The notes under the pieces were generated by a model. That model was not told the DNA's origin and did no database searches. It was given only the letters and a program-made list of their open reading frames with translations. Positions 1-7,311 of a stretch of 26,799 nucleotides of DNA are shown in pieces. This stretch comes from Casp-actino8 sp945862545 (GTDB taxonomy: Bacteria; Actinomycetota; Acidimicrobiia; Acidimicrobiales; Ilumatobacteraceae), in contig CAMAYS010000011.1 of NCBI GenBank assembly GCA_945862545.1, positions 1 to 26,799 of the forward strand, in the 5' to 3' direction. Positions within the stretch are counted from its first letter, which is position 1; every line of letters begins with the position of its first letter. The translations under genes were made by a program, and so were the position numbers.

Positions 1-61
1 AACCCAATGCGCTGTGATCTTGCGATCGGTCGGCGTCCCTATTGGCCAATGAGGACCTGAG

Positions 62-1027
62 TTGAAACTGTTTGTCACGGGCGCAGCAGGATTCATCGGA
101 TCGAATTATGTGCGTTGGCTGCTATCTAATAGCGATGATTCGGTGACCATTTTTGACAAATTGACCTATGCCGGCAATCTCGAAAGCATCCGTGATGTGG
201 TGGATGGCAAACGTTGCACATTTGTGCAGGGTGATATTTGTGATGCTGATGAAGTATTGGCTGCCATGAAAGGCCATGACCAAGTAGTGCACTTCGCTGC
301 TGAAAGTCATGTTGACCGTTCAATTGTTGATCCCTATGCATTTGTGCGGACCAATGCTTACGGCACCAACGTCATGTGCGATGTAGCCCGACAAGTTGAG
401 GTACAACGTTTTCTACACATCTCAACTGATGAGGTCTATGGCAGCATCGACGAAGGTTCATTCAGCGAAACAGATATTCTGTGTCCACGTTCGCCTTATT
501 CGGCATCCAAAGCCTCGAGCGATCTCATTGCTTTGTCGTATGTAACAACCTACGGTCTGCCTGTCATTGTGACCCGCTGTTCAAATAACTTCGGCCCGTA
601 CCAGTTTCCTGAAAAATTGATTCCGTTGTTCACGACAAACTTGTTAGACGGTAAAAAAGTTCCGCTCTATGGTGATGGCGGCAATGTTCGTGACTGGATC
701 CATGTGGAGGATCACAACATTGCTGCTCACCTCGTCCTGCAAAAAGGTGAAGTCGGTCAGGTGTACAACATCGGGGCGCATAATGAAATCACGAATCGAG
801 AAATTACCTATCGGCTGCTCGCGCTCTGTGGTCGTGATGAGAGTTCGATCACTCCCGTCGCTGATCGCTTAGGACATGATCGCCGGTATTCAGTGCACAT
901 CGACAAGTTGAGTGCTCTCGGCTGGACGTTAAGTCGCACCTTTGAAGATTCCCTTGCCGAAACCGTGGAGTGGTATCGCGCTAACAGAGCATGGTGGGAG
1001 CCCCTGAAGGCTCGTGCTGGTCTGTGA
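62..1027 (+). CDS. rfbB: dTDP-glucose 4,6-dehydratase
   Basis: This enzyme converts dTDP-glucose to dTDP-4-keto-6-deoxyglucose, the second step of dTDP-L-rhamnose synthesis in the cytoplasm. The 321-residue protein is an extended SDR. It has the NAD-binding TGAAGFIG at residues 6-13, the family signature STDEVYG with the Asp123-Glu124 catalytic pair, and the YSASK motif (Tyr146, Lys150). The segments RCSNNFGPYQFPEKLIPLF and GDGGNVRDWIHVEDH are typical of RfbB/RmlB, and the length is normal. The start is TTG at 62, supported by GAGG at 51-54 with a 7-base spacer. rfbD follows after 13 bases, so the two are almost certainly co-transcribed. Family identity is secure. The cell-surface destination of the rhamnose is not visible here. 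Confidence 0.96.
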   Translation: MKLFVTGAAGFIGSNYVRWLLSNSDDSVTIFDKLTYAGNLESIRDVVDGKRCTFVQGDICDADEVLAAMKGHDQVVHFAAESHVDRSIVDPYAFVRTNAYGTNVMCDVARQVEVQRFLHISTDEVYGSIDEGSFSETDILCPRSPYSASKASSDLIALSYVTTYGLPVIVTRCSNNFGPYQFPEKLIPLFTTNLLDGKKVPLYGDGGNVRDWIHVEDHNIAAHLVLQKGEVGQVYNIGAHNEITNREITYRLLALCGRDESSITPVADRLGHDRRYSVHIDKLSALGWTLSRTFEDSLAETVEWYRANRAWWEPLKARAGL

Positions 1028-1040
1028 ATAGCGAGAAATT

Positions 1041-1889
1041 ATGAAGATTTTGGTGACTGGTTCTAATGGTCAACTTGGCCGGGATCTGATGAGCGTGATT
1101 ACTGCTGGTGGTGACGATGCTTTCGGCATTGATATTGACACAGTTGACATCACCAGTCGTGAAGCAGTCCATGATGTTTTTGCTGGTGAGCGTCCAGACG
1201 CTGTCATTAACTGTGCGGCATTTACCGCAGTTGATGCCTGTGAAAGTAACTCTGAGACAGCAATGTTGGTCAATGGCACGGCAGTCCGTTGGGTTGCTGA
1301 AGCGAGTGATGCGATCGGTGCTCATCTCGTCCATATCAGCACCGATTATGTATTTGATGGAACCAAGATCGGCCCCTATGTGGAGACTGATGTGCCGAAT
1401 CCGCAGAGTGTCTATGGGAGAACGAAGTTAGTTGGCGAGCAAGAGGCGATGGCGCTGGAGAGTGGCGTGGCAGTCGTGCGCACATCGTGGGTGTGTGGTT
1501 TTCATGGCAACAACATGGTCAAGACAGTGCACAAGTTGGCACAAGAACGCGAATCACTATCGTTTGTTGATGATCAGTTTGGCCATCCGACATTTACGTC
1601 TGATCTAGCACCGTTGTTGTATCGCCTTGCCCTTGATCGCCGTTCTGGTTTGTTTCACGGCACCAATCAAGGGGCGGTCAGTTGGTATGGATTTGTGCAA
1701 GAGATAGTGCGACTGATGGGCAAAGACCCAGCCATGGTTCTCCCAATCAGCACCGCCGAACTGCAACCACCCCGTCCTGCTCAGCGTCCAGCAAATAGCG
1801 TGTTGGACAATAAGGCTTTGCGTGATGCTGGTTATCAAGCCACACGAGATTTCCGTGAACCACTTGCCGAGTTACTCAAACTTCTGTGA
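1041..1889 (+). CDS. rfbD: dTDP-4-dehydrorhamnose reductase
   Basis: This enzyme catalyses the last, NAD(P)H-dependent step giving dTDP-L-rhamnose. The 282-residue protein shows the glycine-rich TGSNGQLG near the N-terminus (residues 6-13), the STDYVFDG motif typical of RmlD (residues 100-107), and YGRTK with catalytic Tyr125 and Lys129. The segment VVRTSWVCGFHGNNMVKT and a C-terminal RPANSVLDN also match the family. It starts 13 bases after rfbB, and only a weak GAGA lies before the ATG. No rfbA or rfbC is visible, so the rest of the pathway is outside the window, perhaps just upstream. Confidence 0.95.
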   Translation: MKILVTGSNGQLGRDLMSVITAGGDDAFGIDIDTVDITSREAVHDVFAGERPDAVINCAAFTAVDACESNSETAMLVNGTAVRWVAEASDAIGAHLVHISTDYVFDGTKIGPYVETDVPNPQSVYGRTKLVGEQEAMALESGVAVVRTSWVCGFHGNNMVKTVHKLAQERESLSFVDDQFGHPTFTSDLAPLLYRLALDRRSGLFHGTNQGAVSWYGFVQEIVRLMGKDPAMVLPISTAELQPPRPAQRPANSVLDNKALRDAGYQATRDFREPLAELLKLL

Positions 1890-1958
1890 CGTATTCGCTT
1901 GAAATGGGCGACCGTGGTGCTGACGAGTGGCTTATTTGAGCCGTGTGTTGCGGGCATC

Positions 1959-1991
1959 TTCGCTTGTAAATTGGTAGGGACCAACGGCGAA
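1959..1991. repeat. nested inverted repeat upstream of selD
   Basis: Outer arms TTCGC (1959-1963) and GCGAA (1987-1991) enclose inner arms TTGGT (1971-1975) and ACCAA (1980-1984) with an AGGG loop. It lies in the 127-base gap between rfbD and selD, just before the selD promoter. No T-run follows, so it is not a clear terminator. It could be an operator or chance; the arms are short. Confidence 0.25.
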
Positions 1992-2004
1992 CATCATCAC
2001 ACTC

Positions 2005-2010
2005 TAGGCT
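2005..2010 (+). promoter_or_regulatory. -10 element of selD, leaderless type
   Basis: TAGGCT fits TAnnnT and sits exactly 6 bases before the selD ATG. No Shine-Dalgarno is present, so transcription probably starts at or next to the A of the start codon. No good -35 is visible. Confidence 0.6.
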
Positions 2011-2016
2011 CGCTCT

Positions 2017-3045
2017 ATGACTGAGATCATGTTTGATGGTGCGCCACTGAAACTCACAGAGTGGACAAGCTGTGGTGGTTGTGCCGCCAAGTGGGGCAAG
2101 GACTTGTTGGCTGGGCTCGTGGATGAATTACCAGTCTCTATTGACCCCGCTTTGTTGATTGGTTTGGCTCCCTTTGATGACGCTGCGGTGTACAAAGTGA
2201 GCGATGACATCGCCCTAGTGAGCACGACAGATTTTTTCCCACCACTCGTCGATGATCCCTCAGACTTTGGAGCGATCGCTGCTGCAAATGCGTGCAGTGA
2301 TGTGTATGCCATGGGTGGAAAGGTTTTGATGGCCGTGAACGTGGCTGCTTTTCCCGAAAATTTCCCACGTCAAGCCATCGTCGAAATTTTTGCGGCCGCG
2401 GCCGAGGTGATGGTGCAAGCGGGCGGGTCGGTTGCAGGTGGACATACGATCCGTAACCCTGAACCAATTTTTGGTCTGGCTGTGCAGGGCACGGTTCATC
2501 CTGATCGTATTTTTACGAAAGGTGGTGCGCAAGATGGCGATGTTCTACTGCTATCCAAACCACTCGGAACTGGCATTGCTTTAGCTGGGGGCAGCGACTC
2601 AGAAAAAGCAGCAGCGATTGTTGGTATGCGACAATTAAATCGCGATGCAAGCGAGCGTTTACAGGCTGTTGATGGGGTGCACGGCGTGACCGATGTGACT
2701 GGCTTCGCCTTGGCGGGCCATGGCTGGGAAATGGCTGAGCGTTCGGGATGCCAGTTCGAAATAAACACTGCGTTATTGCCTTTGTATCCCGGTGTCCTCG
2801 CGGCAGCGCAACGTGGCGTGCGCACTGGGGGAGACGCGCGTAACCGTACCGCCGTCGGGTCGCACATTTCTTTGGCCCCAGGTATTGACGCGGCATTTGA
2901 CACAGTGGCTTTTGATCCTCAAACATCGGGCGGTTTATTGGCTGCTGTTGACCCGCAAGCAGTCCCGCTGCTCACTGTTGCAGGTTCGCCATTTGTCGTT
3001 ATCGGTCGAGTCATCGCTGGCAATGTGGGGTTGCATTTCATCTGA
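2017..3045 (+). CDS. selD: selenide, water dikinase (selenophosphate synthetase)
   Basis: SelD uses ATP to turn selenide into selenophosphate, the selenium donor for selenocysteine, 2-selenouridine or selenium-cofactor formation. The 342-residue protein has the catalytic N-terminal segment SCGGCAAKWG, in which Cys22 and Lys25 keep the three-residue spacing of the classical Cys17/Lys20 pair. It also has the FDDAAVY and STTDFFPPLVDDP nucleotide- and metal-binding segments, the SDVYAMGG motif, GGHTIRNPEPIFGLAV, and the C-terminal FDPQTSGGLL. Position 22 is Cys, not Sec. The start is set by the leaderless-type promoter. It overlaps rnhB by one base (TGATG). No selA, selB, selC or selU is visible, so the use of the selenophosphate is unknown. 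Confidence 0.95.
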   Translation: MTEIMFDGAPLKLTEWTSCGGCAAKWGKDLLAGLVDELPVSIDPALLIGLAPFDDAAVYKVSDDIALVSTTDFFPPLVDDPSDFGAIAAANACSDVYAMGGKVLMAVNVAAFPENFPRQAIVEIFAAAAEVMVQAGGSVAGGHTIRNPEPIFGLAVQGTVHPDRIFTKGGAQDGDVLLLSKPLGTGIALAGGSDSEKAAAIVGMRQLNRDASERLQAVDGVHGVTDVTGFALAGHGWEMAERSGCQFEINTALLPLYPGVLAAAQRGVRTGGDARNRTAVGSHISLAPGIDAAFDTVAFDPQTSGGLLAAVDPQAVPLLTVAGSPFVVIGRVIAGNVGLHFI

Positions 3046-3728
3046 TGGCCGCTCGCTCTGCAGCACTTGTCCCGACGCGCGATCTTGAGCGCTCCTTGCA
3101 TCAGCAAGGGCATCAAGTGATTGTCGGCATTGATGAGGTGGGTAAGGGTTCGTGGGCGGGACCGTTGGCGGTCGGCGTAGCGGTTTTGCCACTCACGGGG
3201 GATCTTGTTGGCGTACGGGATTCAAAATCAATCACTGAGAAATCGCGCGAGGCGATGTTTGAAACCGTGGGCAACTGGTGCACCTCATGGGCTGTGGGCT
3301 ACGCCTCACATCTTGAATGTGATGCACTTGGAATGGCCGACGCGCAGCGACTCGCCACCAAACGCGCGCTCGCGCAGTTGACCGTTAGTCCCGACGCCGC
3401 AGTAGTCGATGGCAGTTGGGATTTTGTGACACCATTGATTCCCAAAGTAGTGATGCAAGTGAAGGGCGATACGTCGGTGCTATCAATTGCTGCAGCATCA
3501 ATCTTGGCCAAGGTCACGCGTGATCGTCTGATGCGTGAGTTGGCCGTTGATTACCCACTGTGGAGTCTTGATACCAATAAGGGGTACCCATGTCATTGGC
3601 ATCGCACCGCGTTGCAGGGATACGGGCCATCGGCGATTCATCGTCGCAGTTGGGCGTTCATGGATAATTTTGTGCCGTGGCCGGGTGTGCCACGGACCGA
3701 CCGCTTTGATGCCCCGACGCTTTTCTGA
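3045..3728 (+). CDS. rnhB: ribonuclease HII
   Basis: RNase HII cuts the RNA strand of RNA-DNA hybrids and removes single ribonucleotides left in DNA. The 227-residue protein has the type 2 signature GIDEVGKGSWAGP with Asp30 and Glu31, the DSKSITEKSR substrate-binding segment, VVDG with Asp122, and VTRD with Asp160, completing the DEDD set. The C-terminal NKGYPCHWH and GPSAIHRRSW segments are also typical. The ATG overlaps the selD stop as TGATG, so it is probably translated by coupling. It converges on the acyl-CoA dehydrogenase gene with only 6 bases between the stops and no terminator between them. A second RNase H (HI) lies at 14385. Confidence 0.95.
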   Translation: MAARSAALVPTRDLERSLHQQGHQVIVGIDEVGKGSWAGPLAVGVAVLPLTGDLVGVRDSKSITEKSREAMFETVGNWCTSWAVGYASHLECDALGMADAQRLATKRALAQLTVSPDAAVVDGSWDFVTPLIPKVVMQVKGDTSVLSIAAASILAKVTRDRLMRELAVDYPLWSLDTNKGYPCHWHRTALQGYGPSAIHRRSWAFMDNFVPWPGVPRTDRFDAPTLF

Positions 3729-3734
3729 GAGCGA

Positions 3735-4976
3735 CTATTTGCGTAGTTCGTTGAACGGACTCTTGCTGTCGATACCTGGGTCCTTAGGCATTCCTAAAAC
3801 CCGTTCAGCCACGATGTTGCGCATCACTTCATCTGAGCCACCAGCGATACGTCCACCAGGAGTTCCAAGAATCAGTTGGTTCCATGCGTAGGTTCCCCAC
3901 TCGCCACTATCAGCAATGAGTTTGGGTCCAAGCACCATCGACACAAAGTCACCCATGCGCATCATGTTCGCGGTTCCTGCCAACTTGGCCATACTCATTT
4001 CCGGACCAGGCATTTGACCAGATTTAATTTTATCCATGGCGCGCTGGTTGTTGAAGCCAGCGACTTTGTTGTGAATGATCAAATCAGCTAACGCGTCACG
4101 TACGACTGGGTCTTTTTCGAGTCCATAATATTTGACCATTTCGATGACACGCGTGAACATTCCGCCGCCGCCGCTACCGGCACCGATTGCGGCGCGCTCA
4201 TTCATCAATGTGGTGAGTGCAACATTCCATCCGTTGTTGATGTCACCGAGACGGTGATCATCGCGCACGCGCACTTCACTAAAGAACACTTCGTTGAAAC
4301 TTGCGCCACCAGTCATCTGCCGTAGTGGGCGAATTTCTACACCAGGTGCACGCATATCCACAATGAAACCAGTGAGTCCTTTGTGCTTGGGCATGTCGAA
4401 GTCAGTACGGGCGATGATCTCACCAATATCGCTGTAATGCGCGCCACTCGTCCAAACCTTTTGACCAGTGATGACCCACTCTTCGCCGTCGCGCTCGGCC
4501 TTGGTGCTGAGACTCGCAAGATCGCTACCTGCTCCAGGCTCACTGAACAGTTGGCAACCTACGATTTCGCCGCGGTACATCTGGCGGACGTAGGTCTCGC
4601 GGGCAATGTCGGATCCGTGCGCCACGATTGTCGGAGCGACCATTCCAAGTCCGATGGTGAAACAAGATTGATTGGGGATTTCGTAGTTGGCTTCAAGAGA
4701 CTCGTAGATCTTTGAGTACGCAGCGGGAAGTCCGCGACCACCGTATTGCTCGGGTCCAAAGATGTATCCGAAACCAGCATCATATTTTTTCTGTCTCCAC
4801 GCACAGGCCAAAGCGACGTCACGTGTTTCGCTCTTGCGATCCTTTTCCTCAAACATCGAGACTTTGTCGGCACCCTCGCCCCAGACGAATTTCTTTTCGG
4901 CTTCTTTGCGGGGGGCGTTGGCCTCTAGAAAAGCGAGGGCGTCGGCGTGGAATTGTTCAACTGTTGGTTGTGACAT
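3735..4976 (-). CDS. acyl-CoA dehydrogenase
   Basis: This is a flavoenzyme that introduces the alpha-beta double bond in acyl-CoA during beta-oxidation or a related catabolic route. The 413-residue protein has the FAD/substrate motif QLFSEPGAGSDLASL, the segment WVITGQKVWTSGAHYSD, the middle-domain TGGASFNEVFFSEVRV, and the C-terminal GTPGGRIAGGSDEVMRNIVAERVLGMP, all typical of the FadE group of actinobacteria. Chain length and substrate cannot be told from sequence alone. The ATG at 4976 has a strong Shine-Dalgarno (AAAGGA on the minus strand, about 6 bases upstream). It is divergent from the Nfu-like gene at 5048, sharing a 71-base promoter region. Confidence 0.93.
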   Translation of the reverse strand: MSQPTVEQFHADALAFLEANAPRKEAEKKFVWGEGADKVSMFEEKDRKSETRDVALACAWRQKKYDAGFGYIFGPEQYGGRGLPAAYSKIYESLEANYEIPNQSCFTIGLGMVAPTIVAHGSDIARETYVRQMYRGEIVGCQLFSEPGAGSDLASLSTKAERDGEEWVITGQKVWTSGAHYSDIGEIIARTDFDMPKHKGLTGFIVDMRAPGVEIRPLRQMTGGASFNEVFFSEVRVRDDHRLGDINNGWNVALTTLMNERAAIGAGSGGGGMFTRVIEMVKYYGLEKDPVVRDALADLIIHNKVAGFNNQRAMDKIKSGQMPGPEMSMAKLAGTANMMRMGDFVSMVLGPKLIADSGEWGTYAWNQLILGTPGGRIAGGSDEVMRNIVAERVLGMPKDPGIDSKSPFNELRK

Positions 4977-5035
4977 GGCGGTCCTTTGTGACGAACGGAA
5001 AATAAGACAGTGCTGTGACCGTACCTCGCGCGAAC

Positions 5036-5041
5036 TAAGGT
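5036..5041 (+). promoter_or_regulatory. -10 element of the Nfu-like gene, leaderless type
   Basis: TAAGGT lies 6 bases before the ATG at 5048 and there is no Shine-Dalgarno. The 15 bases from here through the ATG differ at one position from those before the gene at 11240. Confidence 0.6.
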
Positions 5042-5047
5042 TGTCAT

Positions 5048-5506
5048 ATGGGCCAACCTGTCATCGTTGTTGAAAAGCCAAGTAGTCGTCCCGGGCTAGT
5101 CCGATTTGAGACCAATCGCACCCTTTCGGGAATGGGTCACGAGCGTTTTTTGGCTTCTGACACGACGGCTCACGCTGTCTCGGCGGTGACCCCATCGGCC
5201 GAACTGGCTCGGCGTTTGTTCGCCACGGGCCAGGTGGATGGCGTGCATGTGTACCAGAACATGATCACTGTTGACCTCGCCACGGGCAGTAACTCAGCCG
5301 GCCTGGGCGACATTGTCCGCGACCTCCACCAGTACTGGAAGCCAGGCATGGTTCCCCCAACTTTGGAAGAATTGGTTGGTCCTGAAGAGGCCTTGGCCCC
5401 CGCCACAACCGAGTCCACAAGCGACGGAGTGGTCGTTGACAGTCGTGTCCCGGCACACTTGATTGAGCGCAGTCGCCTGGCTCGCGAAAAGTGGACTTCT
5501 CGCTAA
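5048..5506 (+). CDS. NifU N-terminal (Nfu_N) domain protein
   Basis: The 152-residue protein resembles the Nfu N-terminal domain over about residues 10-95. It has FETNRTL early, a SAELARRLFATGQVDGVHVYQNMITVDL segment (shown here only as a pattern: small-residue helix, then strand with VxxV and ITV), and ends its domain at about LHQYW. That domain precedes the iron-sulfur-binding CxxC domain in Nfu scaffold proteins, but no CxxC domain is present, and residues 95-152 are a low-complexity Pro/Glu/Thr-rich tail with a basic end. A role in Fe-S protein maturation is possible but is inference. It is divergent from the acyl-CoA dehydrogenase and followed after 115 bases by the CarH-like gene. Confidence 0.65.
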   Translation: MGQPVIVVEKPSSRPGLVRFETNRTLSGMGHERFLASDTTAHAVSAVTPSAELARRLFATGQVDGVHVYQNMITVDLATGSNSAGLGDIVRDLHQYWKPGMVPPTLEELVGPEEALAPATTESTSDGVVVDSRVPAHLIERSRLAREKWTSR

Positions 5507-5609
5507 ATCACCCTCGCTAGGGAGGCGCTAACTGGCACCCAGCAGTCATTTTGCGACCTATCCAGGAGATTCTTTCGGGCAAAGTCATGCATCGCTTGAG
5601 GCTTTCTTT

Positions 5610-5615
5610 TAGCGT
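5610..5615 (+). promoter_or_regulatory. -10 element of the CarH-like gene, leaderless type
   Basis: TAGCGT lies 6 bases before the GTG at 5622. The GAGGA between them is too close to the start to act as a normal Shine-Dalgarno. This spacing supports GTG 5622 as the start. Confidence 0.6.
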
Positions 5616-5621
5616 GAGGAA

Positions 5622-6461
5622 GTGGACTCTCGTGATTTGACCCTGCATGAGGCTGCCGAGGCACTCGGCGTTGTGTACATGACGGTCTATCGCTATGTGA
5701 AAAATGGTCAACTTCGGGCGACTAAGGTGGGGGGCCTTTATCGGGTGACTCTTAGTGACCTTGATGATTTCAGGTCTTCCACCGCTGAACGCAAAAACCG
5801 CAGTAAGGAGTTGCCCGATGCGCGCCGCACGGGGAACTACATGGTTGAGCTTGAGAACTGTTTATTCAATGGAGATTCGTCAGGTTCATGGAACGTTCTT
5901 GAGCGCGCAAGTCAAGCGGGAGCCTCGATTGAGCATGTTCTTTTAGAGATCGTTGCGCCCGTGATGGTGAAGTTGGGGACTAGATGGGCCGATGGTGAAA
6001 TTGATATTGCCATCGAACATCAGGCCAGCGCGATTATGACCAAACTCGTTGGGCGATTGAGCGAACGCGCTGTTCGTGTAGGTCGTCATCGTGGTTCGGT
6101 TCTGATCGGCGGACCCACAGGAGAACGTCACGCTCTCGTTCTTTCAATTTTGAGTTGTCTGCTGAGTTTGCAGGGCTGGGATGTGCTTGACCTTGGGCCA
6201 GATACCCCAGCGAGTGCCTTCGTGCATGCTGCTCAGCGGATGGACAGACTGGTGGCGATTGGAGTCAGCGTGACTTCAGCTGAATCATTCCCCGAGGTTG
6301 TGAAGACTTTGAGCGTCTTGCGGGAGAAGATTGGTCATGATGTGCCAGTGATTCTCGGCGGTGGGGCCATTCAAGATGCCGAGCATGCTCGCAAGTTAGG
6401 AGCGGACTATTTCGCCGTGGGCTCTCGCGGCTTTATTGACTTCTTGAACGGACTGAAATAA
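5622..6461 (+). CDS. HTH + B12-binding regulator, CarH-like photoreceptor module
   Basis: This 279-residue protein is probably a cobalamin-dependent transcription regulator. Residues 6-52 form an excisionase/MerR-like helix-turn-helix (LTLHEAAEALGVVYMTVYRY, then the KVGGLYRVTLSDLDDF wing). Residues about 74-150 form the four-helix bundle that caps cobalamin, with Trp122, Glu132 and His133 in the exact W-x9-EH spacing known from CarH photoreceptors. Residues about 157-275 are the Rossmann B12-binding domain: GERH with Glu168 and His170, where His170 is the candidate lower cobalt ligand, then GWDVLDLGPDTP and VILGGGAI. In CarH proteins dark AdoCbl tetramers bind DNA and light breaks them up. 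Light sensing here is inference. The start is GTG. The SOS mutasome operon begins 47 bases downstream on the same strand. Confidence 0.85.
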   Translation: MDSRDLTLHEAAEALGVVYMTVYRYVKNGQLRATKVGGLYRVTLSDLDDFRSSTAERKNRSKELPDARRTGNYMVELENCLFNGDSSGSWNVLERASQAGASIEHVLLEIVAPVMVKLGTRWADGEIDIAIEHQASAIMTKLVGRLSERAVRVGRHRGSVLIGGPTGERHALVLSILSCLLSLQGWDVLDLGPDTPASAFVHAAQRMDRLVAIGVSVTSAESFPEVVKTLSVLREKIGHDVPVILGGGAIQDAEHARKLGADYFAVGSRGFIDFLNGLK

Positions 6462-6480
6462 AAGTCTGACCAGAAACTAC

Positions 6481-6494
6481 CGAACACCTGTTCG
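6481..6494 (+). promoter_or_regulatory. LexA (SOS) box of the imuA'-imuB operon
   Basis: CGAACACCTGTTCG is a perfect 5-bp-arm palindrome around ACCT and matches the Gram-positive/actinobacterial LexA operator CGAAC-N4-GTTCG. It ends one base before the -10 hexamer, where LexA binding would block RNA polymerase. Confidence 0.85.
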
Positions 6495-6495
6495 C

Positions 6496-6501
6496 TATAG
6501 T
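6496..6501 (+). promoter_or_regulatory. -10 element of imuA'
   Basis: TATAGT lies 7 bases before the ATG at 6509, next to the SOS box. No Shine-Dalgarno is present, so the transcript is probably leaderless. Confidence 0.65.
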
Positions 6502-6508
6502 CGTCGCT

Positions 6509-7309
6509 ATGACTGTTGGCGTCGCTAGTTCAAAACCTGGTTCCCTCTCCCCGCAGGCACTTTCCGCCCTCTTGGCTTCACAGATTCCTGGGGCACATCT
6601 GGTGATGGCGCACGAACGTTTGCTACCGGTACATCCCGTACTCGCTCCGTTATTTGGCGTTTCATCTGACGATCCTCTTCCACTCGGACTGGTGCGAGGG
6701 CACACGCTTGCCTGTACTGGTTCGGCCGCCATGTCAAGTGCTCTAGCGGTGTTGGTGGCACCGACACAATCTGGTTCATGGGCCGGAGTAGTGGGTCTGC
6801 CGTCAGTTGGTGTTCTAGCCGCAGCCGATCTTGGTGTCGCTCTTGAACGCACGATATTTGTCAGCGACCCCACGGGAACACGTAATCATGGTGAACAACG
6901 ACCCGATGTGGCAGCAGTGCTCTCGGCTCTCGTCGACGGTGTTGATGTACTCCTTTTGGCACAACGTTTAGTCACATCATTGCCATTGTCTTTGATGAGA
7001 CGCGTACAAACGCGTGTACAAACACGCAGTGGCATCCTCGTCATAGTTGGAGACCCTGCTCCGTTGTCAGTGGACATACGACTCAACGCGACAACCGTTG
7101 AATGGCAAGGTGTGGGCATAGGTCATGGTCACTTGCAACGCCGACGAGTTGTGTTGCAACTTGATGGTCGCAGGCGTGCCCGCACGACCGAGCACGACGT
7201 TTGGCTCCCTGATGCCCAAGGTCAGTTATCGGCAGTTGTTCAACAATCCGAAAAGTCCGCGGTGGCAGAACAAGCCGGTGTTGTTGTGCCATTGCGTCGT
7301 ACTGGATAG
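6509..7309 (+). CDS. imuA': ImuA'-like mutasome accessory protein
   Basis: This 266-residue protein is the likely actinobacterial ImuA', a RecA-fold accessory protein that works with ImuB and DnaE2 in damage-induced translesion synthesis. The fold is suggested by RGHTLACTGSAAMSSAL at residues 63-79, which sits where a Walker A loop would be but is degenerate, followed by WAGVVGLPSVGVLAAADLG and LERTIFVSDP. The assignment rests mainly on the downstream imuB (2-base gap) and the SOS box. A small tandem duplication (RVQT twice, residues 166-173) is present. No dnaE2 is in the window. Sequence similarity among ImuA' proteins is low, so this is moderately sure. Confidence 0.75.
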   Translation: MTVGVASSKPGSLSPQALSALLASQIPGAHLVMAHERLLPVHPVLAPLFGVSSDDPLPLGLVRGHTLACTGSAAMSSALAVLVAPTQSGSWAGVVGLPSVGVLAAADLGVALERTIFVSDPTGTRNHGEQRPDVAAVLSALVDGVDVLLLAQRLVTSLPLSLMRRVQTRVQTRSGILVIVGDPAPLSVDIRLNATTVEWQGVGIGHGHLQRRRVVLQLDGRRRARTTEHDVWLPDAQGQLSAVVQQSEKSAVAEQAGVVVPLRRTG

Positions 7310-7311
7310 CT

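Noticed and set aside
1..60. Possible tail of an upstream gene: open frames end at a TGA at 50-52 and a TGA at 58-60.
   Set aside because: Fewer than 20 residues in either frame and no recognisable motif, so the frame and product cannot be chosen. rfbA or rfbC upstream is only a guess from pathway context.
1914..2022. A 36-residue frame from GTG 1914 ending at the TGA that overlaps the selD start.
   Set aside because: No start signal, no recognisable features, and it runs through the selD promoter region.
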